Shown piece by piece: positions 38,256-49,548 of a DNA stretch of 64,000 nt (the stretch's first letter is position 1; each line of letters opens with the position of its first letter). Under the pieces are notes generated by a model. The model saw nothing but the letters and a program-made list of their open reading frames with translations, was not told the DNA's origin and did no database searches. Position numbers and translations under genes: made by a program. Source of the DNA: Yersinia canariae (lineage in GTDB: Bacteria > Pseudomonadota > Gammaproteobacteria > Enterobacterales > Enterobacteriaceae); the NCBI RefSeq assembly GCF_009831415.1, contig NZ_CP043727.1, positions 3,224,001 through 3,288,000 of the forward strand, read 5' to 3'.

Positions 38256-38953
38256 AACATAGACTTAATGTGGCCAATTGCTTTGGTCGGGTTAAGGCCT
38301 TTAGGACAAACACTGACACAATTCATGATGCTATGGCAGCGGAAAACACTAAAAGCGTCGTCCAGATCATCCAAACGTGCTGTTGCTTCAGTATCGCGGC
38401 TATCTATCAGGAAGCGATAGGCCGCCAATAACCCTGCCGGGCCAACAAACTTATCCGGATTCCACCAGAACGACGGACAAGATGTTGAGCAACAGGCGCA
38501 TAGGATGCATTCATACAAACCATCCAATTTTTCGCGCTGTTCAGGTGACTGTAAATGCTCACGTGCCGGTGGATTTTTGCCGTCATTCAACAGGTAAGGT
38601 TTAATCTTCTCGTACTGAGTATAAAACTGCCCCATATCGACCACTAAATCCCGCACGACCGGCAACCCCGGCAATGGGCGAATCACAATCTTTTTATTAC
38701 CTTTTTGCAAAGCTGAAACTGGCGTAATACATGCCAGGCCATTTTTGCCATTCATATTCAAACCGTCAGAGCCGCAAACGCCCTCACGACATGAGCGACG
38801 AAACGATAGCGTCGGATCTGTTTCTTTCAACTGGATAAGGGCATCCAGCAACATCATATCCCGGCCTTCTTCCGCCTCTAACGTGTAATCCTGCATATGC
38901 GGCGCGTTATCGACGTCCGGGTTATAGCGATAAATTGAGAACTCAAGTTTCAT
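38237..38953 (-). CDS. sdhB: Succinate dehydrogenase iron-sulfur subunit
   Basis: Carries the 2Fe-2S, 4Fe-4S and 3Fe-4S clusters that pass electrons from SdhA to quinone. It has 238 residues. Cluster ligands are visible in CREGVCGSDGLNMNG (2Fe-2S), CILCACCSTSCP (4Fe-4S) and CHSIMNCVSVCPKG (3Fe-4S). It lies 53 bp after sdhA. Its stop codon lies inside a 21-bp tandem repeat. Confidence 0.98.
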   Translation of the reverse strand: MKLEFSIYRYNPDVDNAPHMQDYTLEAEEGRDMMLLDALIQLKETDPTLSFRRSCREGVCGSDGLNMNGKNGLACITPVSALQKGNKKIVIRPLPGLPVVRDLVVDMGQFYTQYEKIKPYLLNDGKNPPAREHLQSPEQREKLDGLYECILCACCSTSCPSFWWNPDKFVGPAGLLAAYRFLIDSRDTEATARLDDLDDAFSVFRCHSIMNCVSVCPKGLNPTKAIGHIKSMLLQRSA

Positions 38954-39006
38954 GACCTTTTCCTCCGCAACGGGTTAGATTTAACCCTATCAACACAACA
39001 CATGCA

Positions 39007-40773
39007 TTAGTAAGAACGCACTTTCGGCGGGAATGCCGCGCGTAGCTTAGGTTGCATGTTTACCTCACGGCGGGTCATGCTTTCAGTGTCAGGCAAATAC
39101 AGCGAATGGCACAACCAGTTCGCATCATCACGTTCCGGGAAGTCGAAACGGCTATGTGCGCCACGACTTTCGGTACGGAAGTTTGCAGACACGGCGGTGG
39201 AAAACGCAGTTTCCATCAAGTTATCCAATTCCAGACATTCAATACGCTGGGTATTGAACTCGCTAGAAGTGTCATCCAGACGGGCATTTTGCAGACGTTC
39301 GCGGATAGTTCTCAGTTCTTCCAACCCTTTCGCCATCGCATCACCTTCACGGAACACCGAGAAGTTATGCTGCATACAAGATTGCAATGCTTTACGGATT
39401 TCGACAGGATCTTCACCTGAACGCGTGTTATTCCAGCGGTTCATACGATCCAATGACGCTTCAATATCTGAGTCACTGGCATCGCGGCTAGGGCCCTGCT
39501 CCATCAATGACTCTTGCAGATGCATACCGGCGGCACGACCAAATACCACCAAGTCTAGCAATGAGTTCCCCCCCAAGCGGTTCGCTCCGTGGACGGAAAC
39601 ACAGGCGATTTCACCGACAGCAAATAGACCGGGGATAACAACATCTTCACCCTTTTCATTTACTGTGATGGCCTGACCGGTCACTTTGGTTGGGATCCCG
39701 CCCATCATATAATGGCAAGTTGGGATTACCGGAATAGGCTCTTTGATTGGGTCAACATGCGCAAAGGTGCGAGATAACTCAAGAATACCCGGCAGGCGGG
39801 ACTCCAGTACCTCTTTACCCAAGTGATCCAATTTCAGTTTGGCATGAGGGCCCCACGGGCCATCGCAACCACGACCTTCACGGATTTCAATCATAATAGA
39901 ACGCGCAACAACATCACGACCCGCCAAATCTTTGGCGTTCGGAGCATAGCGTTCCATAAAGCGCTCGCCGTGTTTATTCAGCAGATAACCGCCTTCACCA
40001 CGACAGCCCTCAGTCACCAATACACCCGCCCCGGCAATACCTGTCGGGTGGAACTGCCACATTTCCATGTCCTGCACCGGAACCCCGGCACGCAAAGCCA
40101 TGCCTACGCCGTCACCGGTATTAATGTGCGCATTAGTGGTTGATTGATAAATACGCCCGGCACCGCCGGTCGCCAACACAGTAGCCCGTGCTTTGAAATA
40201 AACCACTTCACCGGTTTCAATGCAGATAGCAGTACAGCCAACAAAAGCGCCGTCCTGATTCTTCACTAAATCCAGCGCATACCACTCGGAGAAAATAGTG
40301 GTGTGATTTTTCAGGTTTTGCTGATAAAGGGTATGTAACAGTGCATGCCCAGTACGGTCAGCCGCAGCCGCAGTACGTGCCGCTTGCCCTTCGCCGAAAT
40401 TGAGTGACTGCCCACCGAATGGCCGCTGGTAAATGCTGCCATCTTCTAAGCGCGAAAACGGTAACCCCATATGTTCCAGTTCAAGAACAGCTTCCGGGCC
40501 GGTTTTACACATATATTCGATGGCATCCTGGTCACCGATATAATCGGAACCCTTTACCGTGTCATACATATGCCATTCCCAGTTATCTTCATGGGTGTTA
40601 CCCAGTGCGACAGTAATACCCCCCTGCGCAGATACGGTATGGGAACGGGTCGGGAAAACTTTAGATATCAGGGCACAAGACAACCCCATTTGTGAAATTT
40701 GCAGTGCTGCGCGCATACCTGCGCCGCCTGCACCCACAACAACAGCATCAAACTCTCTGACCGGCAGTTTCAT
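39007..40773 (-). CDS. sdhA: Succinate dehydrogenase flavoprotein subunit
   Basis: Oxidises succinate to fumarate using covalently bound FAD. It has 588 residues, the same as E. coli. The FAD dinucleotide motif is [14 protein letters not shown], and the flavinylated His is in [10 protein letters not shown]. Substrate-site stretches are [20 protein letters not shown] and [10 protein letters not shown]. The start lies directly at the sdhD stop with no gap. Confidence 0.98.
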   Translation of the reverse strand: MKLPVREFDAVVVGAGGAGMRAALQISQMGLSCALISKVFPTRSHTVSAQGGITVALGNTHEDNWEWHMYDTVKGSDYIGDQDAIEYMCKTGPEAVLELEHMGLPFSRLEDGSIYQRPFGGQSLNFGEGQAARTAAAADRTGHALLHTLYQQNLKNHTTIFSEWYALDLVKNQDGAFVGCTAICIETGEVVYFKARATVLATGGAGRIYQSTTNAHINTGDGVGMALRAGVPVQDMEMWQFHPTGIAGAGVLVTEGCRGEGGYLLNKHGERFMERYAPNAKDLAGRDVVARSIMIEIREGRGCDGPWGPHAKLKLDHLGKEVLESRLPGILELSRTFAHVDPIKEPIPVIPTCHYMMGGIPTKVTGQAITVNEKGEDVVIPGLFAVGEIACVSVHGANRLGGNSLLDLVVFGRAAGMHLQESLMEQGPSRDASDSDIEASLDRMNRWNNTRSGEDPVEIRKALQSCMQHNFSVFREGDAMAKGLEELRTIRERLQNARLDDTSSEFNTQRIECLELDNLMETAFSTAVSANFRTESRGAHSRFDFPERDDANWLCHSLYLPDTESMTRREVNMQPKLRAAFPPKVRSY

Positions 40774-41121
40774 TTAAGCACCCCACACCACAATTGTTCC
40801 ATACAGTAGATAGACCAGCAGCGTAATCACGACGGCCAGTTGTAACACCAGACGTACCGCTATCGGCTTTATATAGTCCGTTAATACCTGCCACAGACCA
40901 ATCCAGGCATGAGCCAGAATCGACAGCAATGTCAGCAGGGTAAACACTTTTGTGATGTGCGAAGCAAAGAAGCCACGCCAGATTTCGTAGGTGATGTCTG
41001 GGACAATAACAACAAAGCCCAGAATATAGAGAACATACAGAGTGATGACGATCGCAGAAGCACGTAGTAACAGCCAGTCGTGTACTCCATTACGCCCTAA
41101 CGCAGAAGCATTGCTTACCAT
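40774..41121 (-). CDS. sdhD: Succinate dehydrogenase membrane anchor subunit
   Basis: Small membrane subunit binding haem b and ubiquinone with SdhC. The correct start is the ATG at 41121, giving [20 protein letters not shown] and 115 residues, exactly the E. coli length. The frame itself is open to 41250. Three transmembrane helices are seen. The haem ligand His lies in [19 protein letters not shown]. It overlaps the sdhC stop by seven bases. Confidence 0.96.
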   Translation of the reverse strand: MVSNASALGRNGVHDWLLLRASAIVITLYVLYILGFVVIVPDITYEIWRGFFASHITKVFTLLTLLSILAHAWIGLWQVLTDYIKPIAVRLVLQLAVVITLLVYLLYGTIVVWGA

Positions 41122-41504
41122 ACAAGGACTCCAGCTAAAACTGACAGCACCAAGGTTAACACCATTGCTACTTGGGCGGAGCGGGTCCCCGCGGCCAAGC
41201 TCTCTTCGATATAGCCGAAATCCATTAACAAGTGACGGATGCCACCGCAAATGTGATAGGCCAGCGCAGTGAGTATTCCCCAGAAGATGAATTTAACAAA
41301 AAAGCTATTCATGACAGCCGCCGCTTGCATGAATCCTTCTTGCGAGGATACAGACAAACCTAACAGCCAAAGGAGGATACCAACGGCAACGAAAGTAATT
41401 ACGCCAGAGACTCGGTGTAAAATGGACGCTATCGCAGTAACAGGAAATCGAATCGTTTGCAGATCCAAATTGACAGGTCTTTGTTTTTTCACGGTTTTGC
41501 CCAC
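41115..41504 (-). CDS. sdhC: Succinate dehydrogenase cytochrome b556 subunit
   Basis: Membrane subunit of complex II, 129 residues with three transmembrane helices. [20 protein letters not shown] and [10 protein letters not shown] carry the quinone-site residues. The haem ligand His84 lies in [18 protein letters not shown]. It is the first gene of sdhCDAB-sucABCD, divergent from gltA across a 646-bp control region. Confidence 0.97.
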   Translation of the reverse strand: MGKTVKKQRPVNLDLQTIRFPVTAIASILHRVSGVITFVAVGILLWLLGLSVSSQEGFMQAAAVMNSFFVKFIFWGILTALAYHICGGIRHLLMDFGYIEESLAAGTRSAQVAMVLTLVLSVLAGVLVW

Positions 41505-41738
41505 ACAGCTCTTATTATTTTCCTTCCTCCGGGCCTGGGTGGGGATCAGACAGCGTTAAGAGCCGAAACCCTTCACATCGCACACTTAAACATAACATCC
41601 TGAATGCTTAAATGACGTGTTCTATATAACGCTGGGTGCTCCTACTTCAGGGTAATCCGGAGACCTGGCGGCAGTATAGGTGGTTCACATTCTTATTACA
41701 ATTCCCACACAAACTGATTGGTAACATTTCCCCTGAAC

Positions 41739-41754
41739 AGTGATTAGGATCACG
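41739..41754. promoter_or_regulatory. CRP-like site in the sdhC-gltA divergent region
   Basis: AGTGA-TTAGGA-TCACG matches the CRP consensus TGTGA-N6-TCACA in eight of ten positions with exact spacing, 235 bp upstream of sdhC. CRP activation of sdh is known in E. coli. A GTTAA/TGTAA pair at 41962-41977 could be an ArcA site nearer gltA. Nothing else in the 41505-42150 interval looks like a gene. Confidence 0.5.
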
Positions 41755-42150
41755 ATTTACACAATTTATATAAAATTAATTATCTGATTTGACAAAGAAT
41801 AAACATTTCCATTACAACTAGGGTAGAAATAAGCCCTATGATGCACTAAAGGTCTGCGGATACACTTCCCCATAAGCTTAAGTTATGCAACAGTGTACTG
41901 AGAAAATATCCCCATAGATATCGTAGGCAATGAACCATAAACTATAAGTATCCGACAAATCGTTAACAACTTTGTAACGTTACCATCAATCCAGCCCCTC
42001 GGATTGCAGGCCGCATTGGCGAGACACTCTGTACCCTAAATCATGTTTTTATAGTGAAAAACAGAGCAGTGCTGATGAGGAGATGGCCCTTGGGCCTCTA
42101 AGACATTTCGGTTGTTAGGGGTTTTAAAATAAGCGCTAAGGAGACTGTAA

Positions 42151-43434
42151 ATGGCTGACAAAAAAGCGACGCTAAATCTGGAAGGCGAAGCTGCGATCGA
42201 ACTGGGGGTTTTATCCCCAACTCTCGGCACTGACGTGATCGACGTCCGCACCTTAGGTTCCAAAGGGTATTTTACCTATGACCCCGGGTTTACCTCTACC
42301 GCATCCTGCGAATCAAAAATCACGTTTATCGACGGTGATGAAGGGATTCTGCTGCACCGTGGCTATCCTATTGATCAATTAGCAAAAAACTCTACTTATC
42401 TGGAGGTTTGCTACATTCTGTTATACGGCGAAACTCCCACTGCAGAAGAGTATGAAACCTTCAAAGCAACAGTCACCCGCCACACCATGATCCACGAGCA
42501 GATAACCAGCCTGTTCCGCGGATTCCGCCGCGACTCACATCCGATGGCGGTATTATGCGGCGTAACCGGTGCGCTGGCCGCTTTCTACCATGATGCACTG
42601 GATGTCAATAACGAGCGGCATCGTGAAATCACCGCCTTCCGTCTGCTGTCTAAAATGCCGACGGTCGCCGCGATGTGTTACAAATACTCTATCGGCCAGC
42701 CGTTTGTTTATCCGCGCAATGATCTGTCCTATGCCGGTAACTTCCTGCGCATGATGTTTTCTACCCCATGCGAAGAATATGAAGTTAACCCGGTGTTGGA
42801 ACGCGCAATGGACCGTATTTTCATCCTGCACGCCGACCATGAGCAAAACGCATCAACCTCGACGGTTCGTACTGCCGGCTCTTCTGGCGCGAACCCGTTT
42901 GCCTGTATCGCCGCAGGTATTGCATCTCTGTGGGGCCCTGCTCACGGCGGTGCAAACGAAGCCTGCCTGAAGATGCTGGAAGAGATTAAAACGGTTGAGC
43001 ACATTCCAGAATTTATCCGCCGCGCGAAAGATAAAAACGATTCATTCCGCTTGATGGGCTTCGGTCACCGTGTGTATAAAAACCACGACCCACGCGCGAC
43101 AGTAATGCGTGAAACCTGCCATGAAGTGTTGAAAGAGTTAAAACTGGAAGACGACCTGTTGAAAGTGGCGATGGAGTTAGAACATATCGCGCTGAACGAC
43201 CCTTACTTCATCGAGAGAAAGTTGTATCCAAACGTCGATTTCTATTCAGGTATCATCCTGAAAGCATTGGGTATTCCGTCCTCCATGTTCACCGTGATTT
43301 TTGCTATCGCCCGTACTATCGGCTGGATTGCTCACTGGAATGAAATGCACGATGACGGCATCAAAATTGCCCGTCCACGTCAGCTTTATACCGGTTATGC
43401 AGAGCGCGACTTTAAGAGCCAGTTGAAGAAATAA
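42151..43434 (+). CDS. gltA: Citrate synthase (type II, NADH-sensitive)
   Basis: Condenses oxaloacetate and acetyl-CoA at the entry of the TCA cycle. It has 427 residues, as in E. coli. The catalytic residues lie in [10 protein letters not shown] (His264 region), [15 protein letters not shown] (His305 region) and [13 protein letters not shown] (Asp362 region). N-terminal [20 protein letters not shown] is typical of the hexameric Gram-negative enzyme. An AAGGAG ribosome-binding site precedes the ATG. The gene is divergent from sdhC. Confidence 0.98.
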   Translation: MADKKATLNLEGEAAIELGVLSPTLGTDVIDVRTLGSKGYFTYDPGFTSTASCESKITFIDGDEGILLHRGYPIDQLAKNSTYLEVCYILLYGETPTAEEYETFKATVTRHTMIHEQITSLFRGFRRDSHPMAVLCGVTGALAAFYHDALDVNNERHREITAFRLLSKMPTVAAMCYKYSIGQPFVYPRNDLSYAGNFLRMMFSTPCEEYEVNPVLERAMDRIFILHADHEQNASTSTVRTAGSSGANPFACIAAGIASLWGPAHGGANEACLKMLEEIKTVEHIPEFIRRAKDKNDSFRLMGFGHRVYKNHDPRATVMRETCHEVLKELKLEDDLLKVAMELEHIALNDPYFIERKLYPNVDFYSGIILKALGIPSSMFTVIFAIARTIGWIAHWNEMHDDGIKIARPRQLYTGYAERDFKSQLKK

Positions 43435-43460
43435 GTAGATTGAATTTTCTGTTTAATCGT

Positions 43461-43489
43461 AAAACGCCACCTTTCCGGTGGCGTTTTTT
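43461..43489. terminator. Bidirectional terminator between gltA and pcp
   Basis: AAAACGCCACC / GGTGGCGTTTTTT with loop TTTCC. The A- and T-flanks allow termination of gltA (+) and of the convergent pcp transcript (-). Confidence 0.92.
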
Positions 43490-43498
43490 ATTGTTAAA

Positions 43499-44146
43499 TC
43501 AGTGAATTGCGCCACCTGAAATATGCAAGTCGTGATCAATTTGCAATGCAATCGAGATTGCCAATTCCAAAGCTATCACCACGGAGTGCTCTGCCATACT
43601 TGGCGCGCCTGGATGATTTACCGCTTGTTCAGGTAAATAAGGGATATGAATAAAACCGCCCTTAACTTCATCATTAGCCTGATATAACCGATGCAATAAC
43701 CCGTACATAACATGGTTACAAACATAGGTTCCGGCAGTCTGGGACACCGAGGCTGGGATCCCTGCCTCGCGAATACCCTGCACCATGGCCTTGATAGGTA
43801 AACGGGTAAAGTAAGCCGCCGGGCCATTTTCTACGATTGGCTGATCTACCGGCTGATTACCCAAGTTATCCGCAATGCGGGCATCATCGATATTAATTGC
43901 AACCCGTTCGATACTAATATCAGCACGTCCACCCGCCTGACCAATGGCCAACACCAGTACCGGCTGAATTTCATCAATAGCGGCATTCAGGGCAACCAGC
44001 GCCTCTCCAAAAGCACAAGGTAACTGACGGGCGACCACTTTGACTCCGCCTAGCATAAGATCATTGAGTTTTTTAACCACTTCCCAAGAGGGATTCACCC
44101 TTTCGCCGCCAAATGGCTCAAACCCGGTAATTAATACACTTCTCAT
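43499..44146 (-). CDS. pcp: Pyrrolidone-carboxylate peptidase (pyroglutamyl peptidase I)
   Basis: Cytosolic cysteine peptidase that removes N-terminal pyroglutamate from peptides. It has 215 residues. The catalytic triad is recognisable as Glu in [14 protein letters not shown], Cys in [14 protein letters not shown] and His in [12 protein letters not shown]-terminal [18 protein letters not shown] is diagnostic. It is the last gene of a minus-strand cluster with pxpB, pxpC, pxpA and two membrane proteins, eight bases after the DUF979 gene. The cluster would release pyroglutamate (Pcp) and convert it to glutamate (PxpABC). Confidence 0.97.
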   Translation of the reverse strand: MRSVLITGFEPFGGERVNPSWEVVKKLNDLMLGGVKVVARQLPCAFGEALVALNAAIDEIQPVLVLAIGQAGGRADISIERVAINIDDARIADNLGNQPVDQPIVENGPAAYFTRLPIKAMVQGIREAGIPASVSQTAGTYVCNHVMYGLLHRLYQANDEVKGGFIHIPYLPEQAVNHPGAPSMAEHSVVIALELAISIALQIDHDLHISGGAIH

Positions 44147-44154
44147 CGCCTCTC

Positions 44155-45174
44155 CTAGAGGAACATCAGGAAATACAGTAAAAATACGTTAACAATCAAA
44201 AGAGTAATCCCGGTTGGGATCTGGGCTTTGATCACTGCATTTTTATCCGGCAGTTCCAATAATGCCGCAGGAACAATGTTAAAATTGGCAGCCATCGGAG
44301 TCATTAGAGTACCGCAATAGCCAGAGAACATCCCGATAGCAGCCATAACCGCGGGGTTACCACCATGCTGCAACACTAAAATGGGAATACCAATACCGGC
44401 GGTGACAATAGGGAAAGCCGCAAATGCATTGCCCATTATCATCGTTAACACCGCCATGCCAATAGCATAGACTGCCACTGCGATAAAGCGATGATCAACG
44501 GCCAGATATTCCTGTGTCAGGTGGGCAATCGCCGTCCCAACACCAGCAGTGGTAAACAACAGGCCAAGAGTTGCCAGAATCTGCGGCAAGATAAATGCCC
44601 AGCCGATAGAGTCCAGCAGACGCCGAGCTTCCTGCACCGGTTGGGCGGCCGTTTCGTGGGTCATTATCACCGCAATCAGCAAGCCAAGCACACAGCCGAC
44701 AGTCATTGAGAATAAGGTCACCAACGTGGCGTGGTTACCGCTACCAAATAACCACAAATCCAGCGCTGGAATGTTATTAAACAGCAGTACGCCGATAACC
44801 GTCACAACCGGAATGGTCAGTGCGGGAATAAACAGCTTGTTCCCCAAACGCTTGGCGCTCACTTCGCGCTCTTGCTCAGTGCGCTGATGATAGCTTCCCA
44901 GTTTTACCCCACCGAAACCGGCGATCAACGCCATGATGATGACTACCACACCGACAATGATATGCAGAATTCGCTTCTCATCCGGCCCCTCACCCGCCAA
45001 TGTGTTTGCCAGGCGGTAAGTCCAGTCCCCGACCAGAAAAATCAGTCCGTACAACCCCCAAAACAGCCCTGTGGTGATGCGGCGCGGGTTAGCTTTATCT
45101 CGAAATGACATCCCTGCAACTATCAGTAAAACAACACCGGCCAACCAGTATAAATATTGTTGTTGGAAAATCAT
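44155..45174 (-). CDS. DUF979 family membrane protein, putative part of a 5-oxoproline permease
   Basis: Inner-membrane protein of 339 residues with about nine hydrophobic segments, for example [18 protein letters not shown] at the N terminus and [17 protein letters not shown] at the end. The middle carries [19 protein letters not shown] and [20 protein letters not shown], which look like ion-transporter-superfamily hairpins. It overlaps the DUF969 gene by four bases (ATGA), and pcp follows after eight bases. DUF969 and DUF979 proteins are usual neighbours. Their place between pxpA and pcp suggests uptake of pyroglutamate or pyroglutamyl peptides. This is inference; no transport data are claimed. 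Confidence 0.8.
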   Translation of the reverse strand: MIFQQQYLYWLAGVVLLIVAGMSFRDKANPRRITTGLFWGLYGLIFLVGDWTYRLANTLAGEGPDEKRILHIIVGVVVIIMALIAGFGGVKLGSYHQRTEQEREVSAKRLGNKLFIPALTIPVVTVIGVLLFNNIPALDLWLFGSGNHATLVTLFSMTVGCVLGLLIAVIMTHETAAQPVQEARRLLDSIGWAFILPQILATLGLLFTTAGVGTAIAHLTQEYLAVDHRFIAVAVYAIGMAVLTMIMGNAFAAFPIVTAGIGIPILVLQHGGNPAVMAAIGMFSGYCGTLMTPMAANFNIVPAALLELPDKNAVIKAQIPTGITLLIVNVFLLYFLMFL

Positions 45175-45902
45175 TGGGCATCTCCCTTGCTTGCCAGGGC
45201 AGACTGATTCAGCGCCGTTAATTCAGCAGCGAGATGTTTATCCAAACGTTGTAAGCGGAAAGCATGAATAAGAAAAGCACAAATCGCCGTCGGAATCCCC
45301 CACAGCGCGATATGCAACGGTTCGGTTTGGATACCGCCGGACTCCAGCATAAAGTTGTGCATAAAGATGATGGCGCCGAAGGCAACAAAAATATCTTCAC
45401 CAAAGAATAAACCAACGTTATCTGTCGCCGCTGACATCGCGCGCAGGCGATAACGGACTTTCTCCGGCAACTCACCATAACGGATTTTGGCAGCACCTTC
45501 CGCCATCGGGGCTAACATCGGGCGCACCATCTGCGCATGCCCACCGAGACTTGTTAAGCCCAGTGCCGCCGTGGCTTCACGCACAAACAGATACACAATC
45601 AGCAGACGGCCTGAAGTGGCGCTTTTAATTTGCGAAATCCATTCCTGCGCCCGCTCTTTCAGACCATGGCGTTCAAGCAGGCCAATAACCGCCAAGGGCA
45701 GTAACAGAATCAAGGGCAAATTACGGGTGTTAAGAAAACCCTCGCCCAGGTTTTCTAAAATGGTGGCCAGTGGCATAAGTGCCGCCAATCCGGTGATTAC
45801 CCCGGCACTGATCACCACCAAAACTGCGTTTATGCGCAGTAAAAATCCTATTACAATCGCCGCGATACCAATTAGCGGCCAAAGGTTTACCGTTTGTTCC
45901 AA
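45171..45902 (-). CDS. DUF969 family membrane protein, putative partner of DUF979
   Basis: Inner-membrane protein of 243 residues with about six hydrophobic segments. Conserved stretches are NLPLILLLPLAVIGLLERHG, LTSLGGHAQMVRPMLAPMAE and SAATDNVGLFFGEDIFVAFG. These polar, conserved loop sequences are typical for the family and could form a substrate site. Its stop overlaps the DUF979 start, so the pair is translationally coupled. A 113-bp gap separates it from pxpA upstream. It probably forms a two-part transporter with DUF979. Confidence 0.8.
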   Translation of the reverse strand: MEQTVNLWPLIGIAAIVIGFLLRINAVLVVISAGVITGLAALMPLATILENLGEGFLNTRNLPLILLLPLAVIGLLERHGLKERAQEWISQIKSATSGRLLIVYLFVREATAALGLTSLGGHAQMVRPMLAPMAEGAAKIRYGELPEKVRYRLRAMSAATDNVGLFFGEDIFVAFGAIIFMHNFMLESGGIQTEPLHIALWGIPTAICAFLIHAFRLQRLDKHLAAELTALNQSALASKGDAQ

Positions 45903-46015
45903 GATGACGCTCCTGTCCTTAAATAGTGTTATCGATAGATTTTTATCTTGATGTCATTCCACCCGGGCCAGGCGGTTATGGTTTTTTATGACCCGAACAT
46001 GCTGTTATTGTTTAA

Positions 46016-46753
46016 TTATTGCGCGGTGACAGTGATGTTTTCCTGCCGAAAACTATCACGTAAACGGCGGGCAAAATTCAATGCATGGGCACCATCGCCA
46101 TGCACGCACACAGTGTCTGCCTGCACGGGTACCCAACTGCCATCGCGAGCCTGAACCTGATGACGCTGCACCATGGCCAAGGTTTGTGACAAAGCCAGGT
46201 CGTCACTTTCGATGAGGGCATCAGGCTGATTTCGTGGTACTAACGTGCCATCACCTTGATAGCGACGATCGGCAAACACTTCCTGCCGGGTGACTAAACC
46301 TGCGCGTTCACCGGCGCGAGTCAATTCACTGCCCGCCAGCCCAACCAGCCGCAATGACGGGTCTACAACCTTGACCGCCAGAGCAATAGCATCCGCCAGT
46401 TGCGGGTCAAGTGCCGCCTGGTTATACAACATGCCGTGAGGTTTCACATGTTGCATAACGCCTCCCTCTGCTTTCACAATGGCCGCCAGCGCCCCCAGTT
46501 GGTAAACCACTTGGGCATAAACCGTCTCGGGCGGTAGTTGCATAGCTGTTCGACCAAAATTCTCGCGATCTGGGAAGCTCGGGTGTGCGCCGATAGCAAC
46601 CCCAAACTCAATAGCCCAGCGCACCGACTGGCGCATGGTTTGCGCATCACCGGCATGAAAACCACAGGCAATATTGGCTGAACTGACTAATTGCAACAGT
46701 GCCTTATCATTGGCACAGCCTTCACCTAAGTCTGCATTTAAATCAACCTTCAT
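46016..46753 (-). CDS. pxpA: 5-oxoprolinase subunit A (LamB/YcsF family)
   Basis: Subunit of the bacterial ATP-dependent 5-oxoprolinase that converts pyroglutamate to glutamate. It has 245 residues. Diagnostic stretches are [29 protein letters not shown] and [15 protein letters not shown] near the N terminus, and [12 protein letters not shown] and [13 protein letters not shown] later. It overlaps pxpC by four bases (ATGA). Confidence 0.96.
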   Translation of the reverse strand: MKVDLNADLGEGCANDKALLQLVSSANIACGFHAGDAQTMRQSVRWAIEFGVAIGAHPSFPDRENFGRTAMQLPPETVYAQVVYQLGALAAIVKAEGGVMQHVKPHGMLYNQAALDPQLADAIALAVKVVDPSLRLVGLAGSELTRAGERAGLVTRQEVFADRRYQGDGTLVPRNQPDALIESDDLALSQTLAMVQRHQVQARDGSWVPVQADTVCVHGDGAHALNFARRLRDSFRQENITVTAQ

Positions 46754-47700
46754 TTGGCCTCCGTGGCATCAAACCCTTTCTGTAAACCCCATTCAATCTG
46801 TTGCAGGAAATGTTGTTGCTCTGACTTGGCACGGAGCGCTTCTTCGACGGTGCAAGGGATAAAATGCACCGGTTCGCCGAGTCGAATTTGGGCTAAATGG
46901 TAGAGATCTGCTTCGATAACACAGGCAATACGCGGGTAACCGCCGGTAGTCTGCGCATCGGCCATCAGCGCGATGGGTTGGCCGTTATGCGGCACTTGCA
47001 CCACACCAGGTAACAAACCATGGGATAACATCTCGCGTGAAGTGGTGCGAGTTAGCTCACGCCCAGTCAGCCGATACCCCATCCGGTTACTTTGTGGGCT
47101 AAGTTGCCAGGCTTCACGCCAGAAAGCGCCCTGTGAAACATCATCAAACTCATGATATTCCGGCCCCTGAACAGCCCGCACACGGTTACCAAATAACAAC
47201 TGTTTGATGCCAACAGATTCACGCGGCAAACGTGTCGGTTGGCCCAGTGGTAGGCTGTCACCTTCTTTAATCAGCCGCCCCTGATAGCCACCAAAGCCCG
47301 CTTTTAAATCTGTGCTACGCGAACCCAGCATTTCCGGCACGTCAATACCGCCAGAAATCGCCAGATAACTGCGCATCCCACGGTGCGGCACATTGAGTTT
47401 TAACTGTTGGCCCGGCTTGACCGGATAGCGCCATCCAGTCCAGAGCAGTTGGTTACCCAGCATCGCCTCACAACCTGCGCCAGTCACGGCAATCCAGCCC
47501 GGTTGGGTAAATTCAGCGGTAAATTGGCCTAGTGTAATTTCCAGCCCTGCGGCATCGGCATCATTCCCCACCAGCATGTTTGCCATGCGCATCGCCGGTA
47601 AGTCGAGCGCCCCGCCCTGACTGATGCCTAACCGGCGAAAACCGCCGCGGCCGCTATCTTGTACAGTGGTATAAATACCTGAACGAATAATATTCAGCAT
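46750..47700 (-). CDS. pxpC: 5-oxoprolinase subunit C (biotin-dependent carboxyltransferase-like)
   Basis: KipA/AHS2-type subunit of 5-oxoprolinase, 316 residues. Diagnostic stretches are [34 protein letters not shown], and [18 protein letters not shown] with [14 protein letters not shown]. It overlaps pxpB by seven bases and pxpA by four, so the three subunits are made in step. Confidence 0.96.
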   Translation of the reverse strand: MLNIIRSGIYTTVQDSGRGGFRRLGISQGGALDLPAMRMANMLVGNDADAAGLEITLGQFTAEFTQPGWIAVTGAGCEAMLGNQLLWTGWRYPVKPGQQLKLNVPHRGMRSYLAISGGIDVPEMLGSRSTDLKAGFGGYQGRLIKEGDSLPLGQPTRLPRESVGIKQLLFGNRVRAVQGPEYHEFDDVSQGAFWREAWQLSPQSNRMGYRLTGRELTRTTSREMLSHGLLPGVVQVPHNGQPIALMADAQTTGGYPRIACVIEADLYHLAQIRLGEPVHFIPCTVEEALRAKSEQQHFLQQIEWGLQKGFDATEAK

Positions 47701-48350
47701 ACGCCCTCCTTTAAGGGCAGGAAGCGCACATTGTCGCCAGGCCGCAGTAAGGTCGGCGGCATTTCTAGCGGATTAAATAATGCCAGTGATGTACGGCCAA
47801 TCAGCTGCCAACCGCCCGGGGTTGCCAACGGATAAATGCCGGTTTGGCTGCCACCAATGCCGACAGAACCGGGTGGAACCACCAAGCGTGGCTCAGCGCG
47901 CCGTGGTGTTGCCAGTTGTTCAGGCATCCCACCTAGATATGAAAAACCGGGCTGGAAACCGAGAAAATAGACGATATAACTCGCCTGAGCATGGCACTCA
48001 ACCACCTCGCGTTCAGTCATTCCCGTATAACGCGCCACTTCAGCCAAATCTGGCCCAGCGTCACCGCCATAAATCACCGGAATAGTGATATCACGCGATT
48101 CAGGAATGAGTGACTCACTCTCTTCCCACCAGTGTTGCAGCCGTTCAATGGCATCCAACGCAGTATTGTGTGGATCTGTCAGTAATAAAGTCAGGTTATT
48201 CATTCCGGGGATCGCTTCAAGGACATCGGGATGATGAATTAGACGATCAGCTAAACCCCAAATCCGTTGCTGACTTGCTAATGTTACCGGCGGTTCTAGC
48301 TCCAAAACTACCGCACTTTCTCCCAATAAATAGCATCTCGCTCGTTGCAC
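47694..48350 (-). CDS. pxpB: 5-oxoprolinase subunit B (KipI family)
   Basis: KipI/AHS1-type subunit of 5-oxoprolinase, 218 residues. It starts with GTG at 48350 ([20 protein letters not shown]), as the E. coli homologue YbgJ aligns from this point. Other conserved stretches are [32 protein letters not shown] and [11 protein letters not shown]. It is the first gene of pxpB-pxpC-pxpA-DUF969-DUF979-pcp. Confidence 0.95.
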   Translation of the reverse strand: MQRARCYLLGESAVVLELEPPVTLASQQRIWGLADRLIHHPDVLEAIPGMNNLTLLLTDPHNTALDAIERLQHWWEESESLIPESRDITIPVIYGGDAGPDLAEVARYTGMTEREVVECHAQASYIVYFLGFQPGFSYLGGMPEQLATPRRAEPRLVVPPGSVGIGGSQTGIYPLATPGGWQLIGRTSLALFNPLEMPPTLLRPGDNVRFLPLKEGVC

Positions 48351-48712
48351 TCCTGTCCCCTATTGCTTTTGTTTTTATATAAATACTCGCTATAAGCTTA
48401 TATTTATGCGTTAGCGCCTAGCCGCTGTCAATAGAACTGAATTAACCAATAGCCGTGAGTAATCATTAAGCTCGGTGAAAAGACGAATATTAATCACTAT
48501 AAATGCTTATTTTTATGGTTTTTTAACAAAAATAGCGGGAACAACACGATTTTTTCTTATTTAGAATCAGGATTAAGCGAGGAAAAATTCTTAAAATTGA
48601 TGTTTTATCATTCCACCGTAGTCAGATGAGCATTTTTAATAGCTATGCAGGGGATAAAACCTTGTTTTAAGTATGGTTTAATGCATGTTTGTGAAGAGAA
48701 TAACGACAGCAG
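48351..48712. other. Intergenic region upstream of pxpB
   Basis: No gene is visible. The AT-rich sequence presumably holds the promoter of the pyroglutamate cluster (minus strand). No known operator was recognised. Confidence 0.4.
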
Positions 48713-48745
48713 ATTATGCACCGAAACTCATCATCGGTGCATAAT
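48713..48745 (-). terminator. Hairpin downstream of the Nif3-like gene
   Basis: Perfect 12-bp stem ATTATGCACCGA / TCGGTGCATAAT with a 9-nt loop, starting 12 bases after the gene's stop on the minus strand. The T-tract beyond it is poor. Confidence 0.6.
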
Positions 48746-48756
48746 GTCACATTGGG

Positions 48757-49500
48757 TTAAGCTGGGTTAGGAATATCAATAAAGATAACATCAAGTTGAT
48801 GATGGGTAGCGAGCCATTCACCCAGCGCTTTAATGCCATAGCGCTCCGTCGCATGATGCCCGGCCGCATAAAAATTCACACCCATCTCACGGGCGATATG
48901 AATTGTCTGCTCAGAAACCTCGCCAGTTATGAATGCATCAACACCAAACTCAGCCGCTTGCTGAATATATCCTTGCCCCCCACCAGTACACCACGCTATA
49001 CGGCGCACATCAGTTGGCGCACAATCACCGCAATGCAAAACAGGGCGCTCTAATAACGTTTCCAGCCGTTCACGCAAAATAACTGCATTTAACGGCACAT
49101 CAAACTCACCGTAGGGCAATAGGGATTCAATCTCTCCCAATACCCGAATACCCAGTAATTTAGCCAGTTGCGCGTTATTGCCTAATTCAGGATGCGCATC
49201 CAACGGCAAATGGTATCCATACAGATTAATATCATTAGTGAGCAACGTTTTCAGACGGTTACGCTTCATTCCCCGCACGGCGACAGGTTCGTTTTTCCAA
49301 AAATAACCGTGATGTACCAAAATGGCATCAGCCTGTTGTCCTACGGCGGCATCCAGCAGCGCCTGGCTGGCCGTGACACCGGTGACAATGCGCCGGACTT
49401 CCTCGCGCCCCTCGACCTGCAAACCATTGGGTGCATAGTCTTGAAAAGCCGAGGTATTCAGCTGATTATTGAGTAGAGTTTCGAGTTCGGTATTGCGCAT
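48757..49500 (-). CDS. ybgI: Nif3-like dinuclear metal center protein YbgI
   Basis: Cytosolic DUF34/NIF3 protein of 247 residues. Metal-binding His stretches are ILVHHGYFWKNEP and YAAGHHATERYG, with LPLDAHPELGNNAQLA and the GEVSEQTIH motif. It forms toroidal hexamers with a dinuclear metal site; its reaction is uncertain (a GTP cyclohydrolase-like or hydrolase role has been suggested for the family). The frame is open to 49587, but the ATG at 49500 gives MRNTELETLL, matching E. coli. An ATG at 49509 is possible. In E. coli it lies beside pxpB; here it is separated by 400 bp. Confidence 0.93.
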   Translation of the reverse strand: MRNTELETLLNNQLNTSAFQDYAPNGLQVEGREEVRRIVTGVTASQALLDAAVGQQADAILVHHGYFWKNEPVAVRGMKRNRLKTLLTNDINLYGYHLPLDAHPELGNNAQLAKLLGIRVLGEIESLLPYGEFDVPLNAVILRERLETLLERPVLHCGDCAPTDVRRIAWCTGGGQGYIQQAAEFGVDAFITGEVSEQTIHIAREMGVNFYAAGHHATERYGIKALGEWLATHHQLDVIFIDIPNPA

Positions 49501-49548
49501 TATATTCATCTCACTAATAGATGTTCTTCGACTAATTTTATTAAGATA

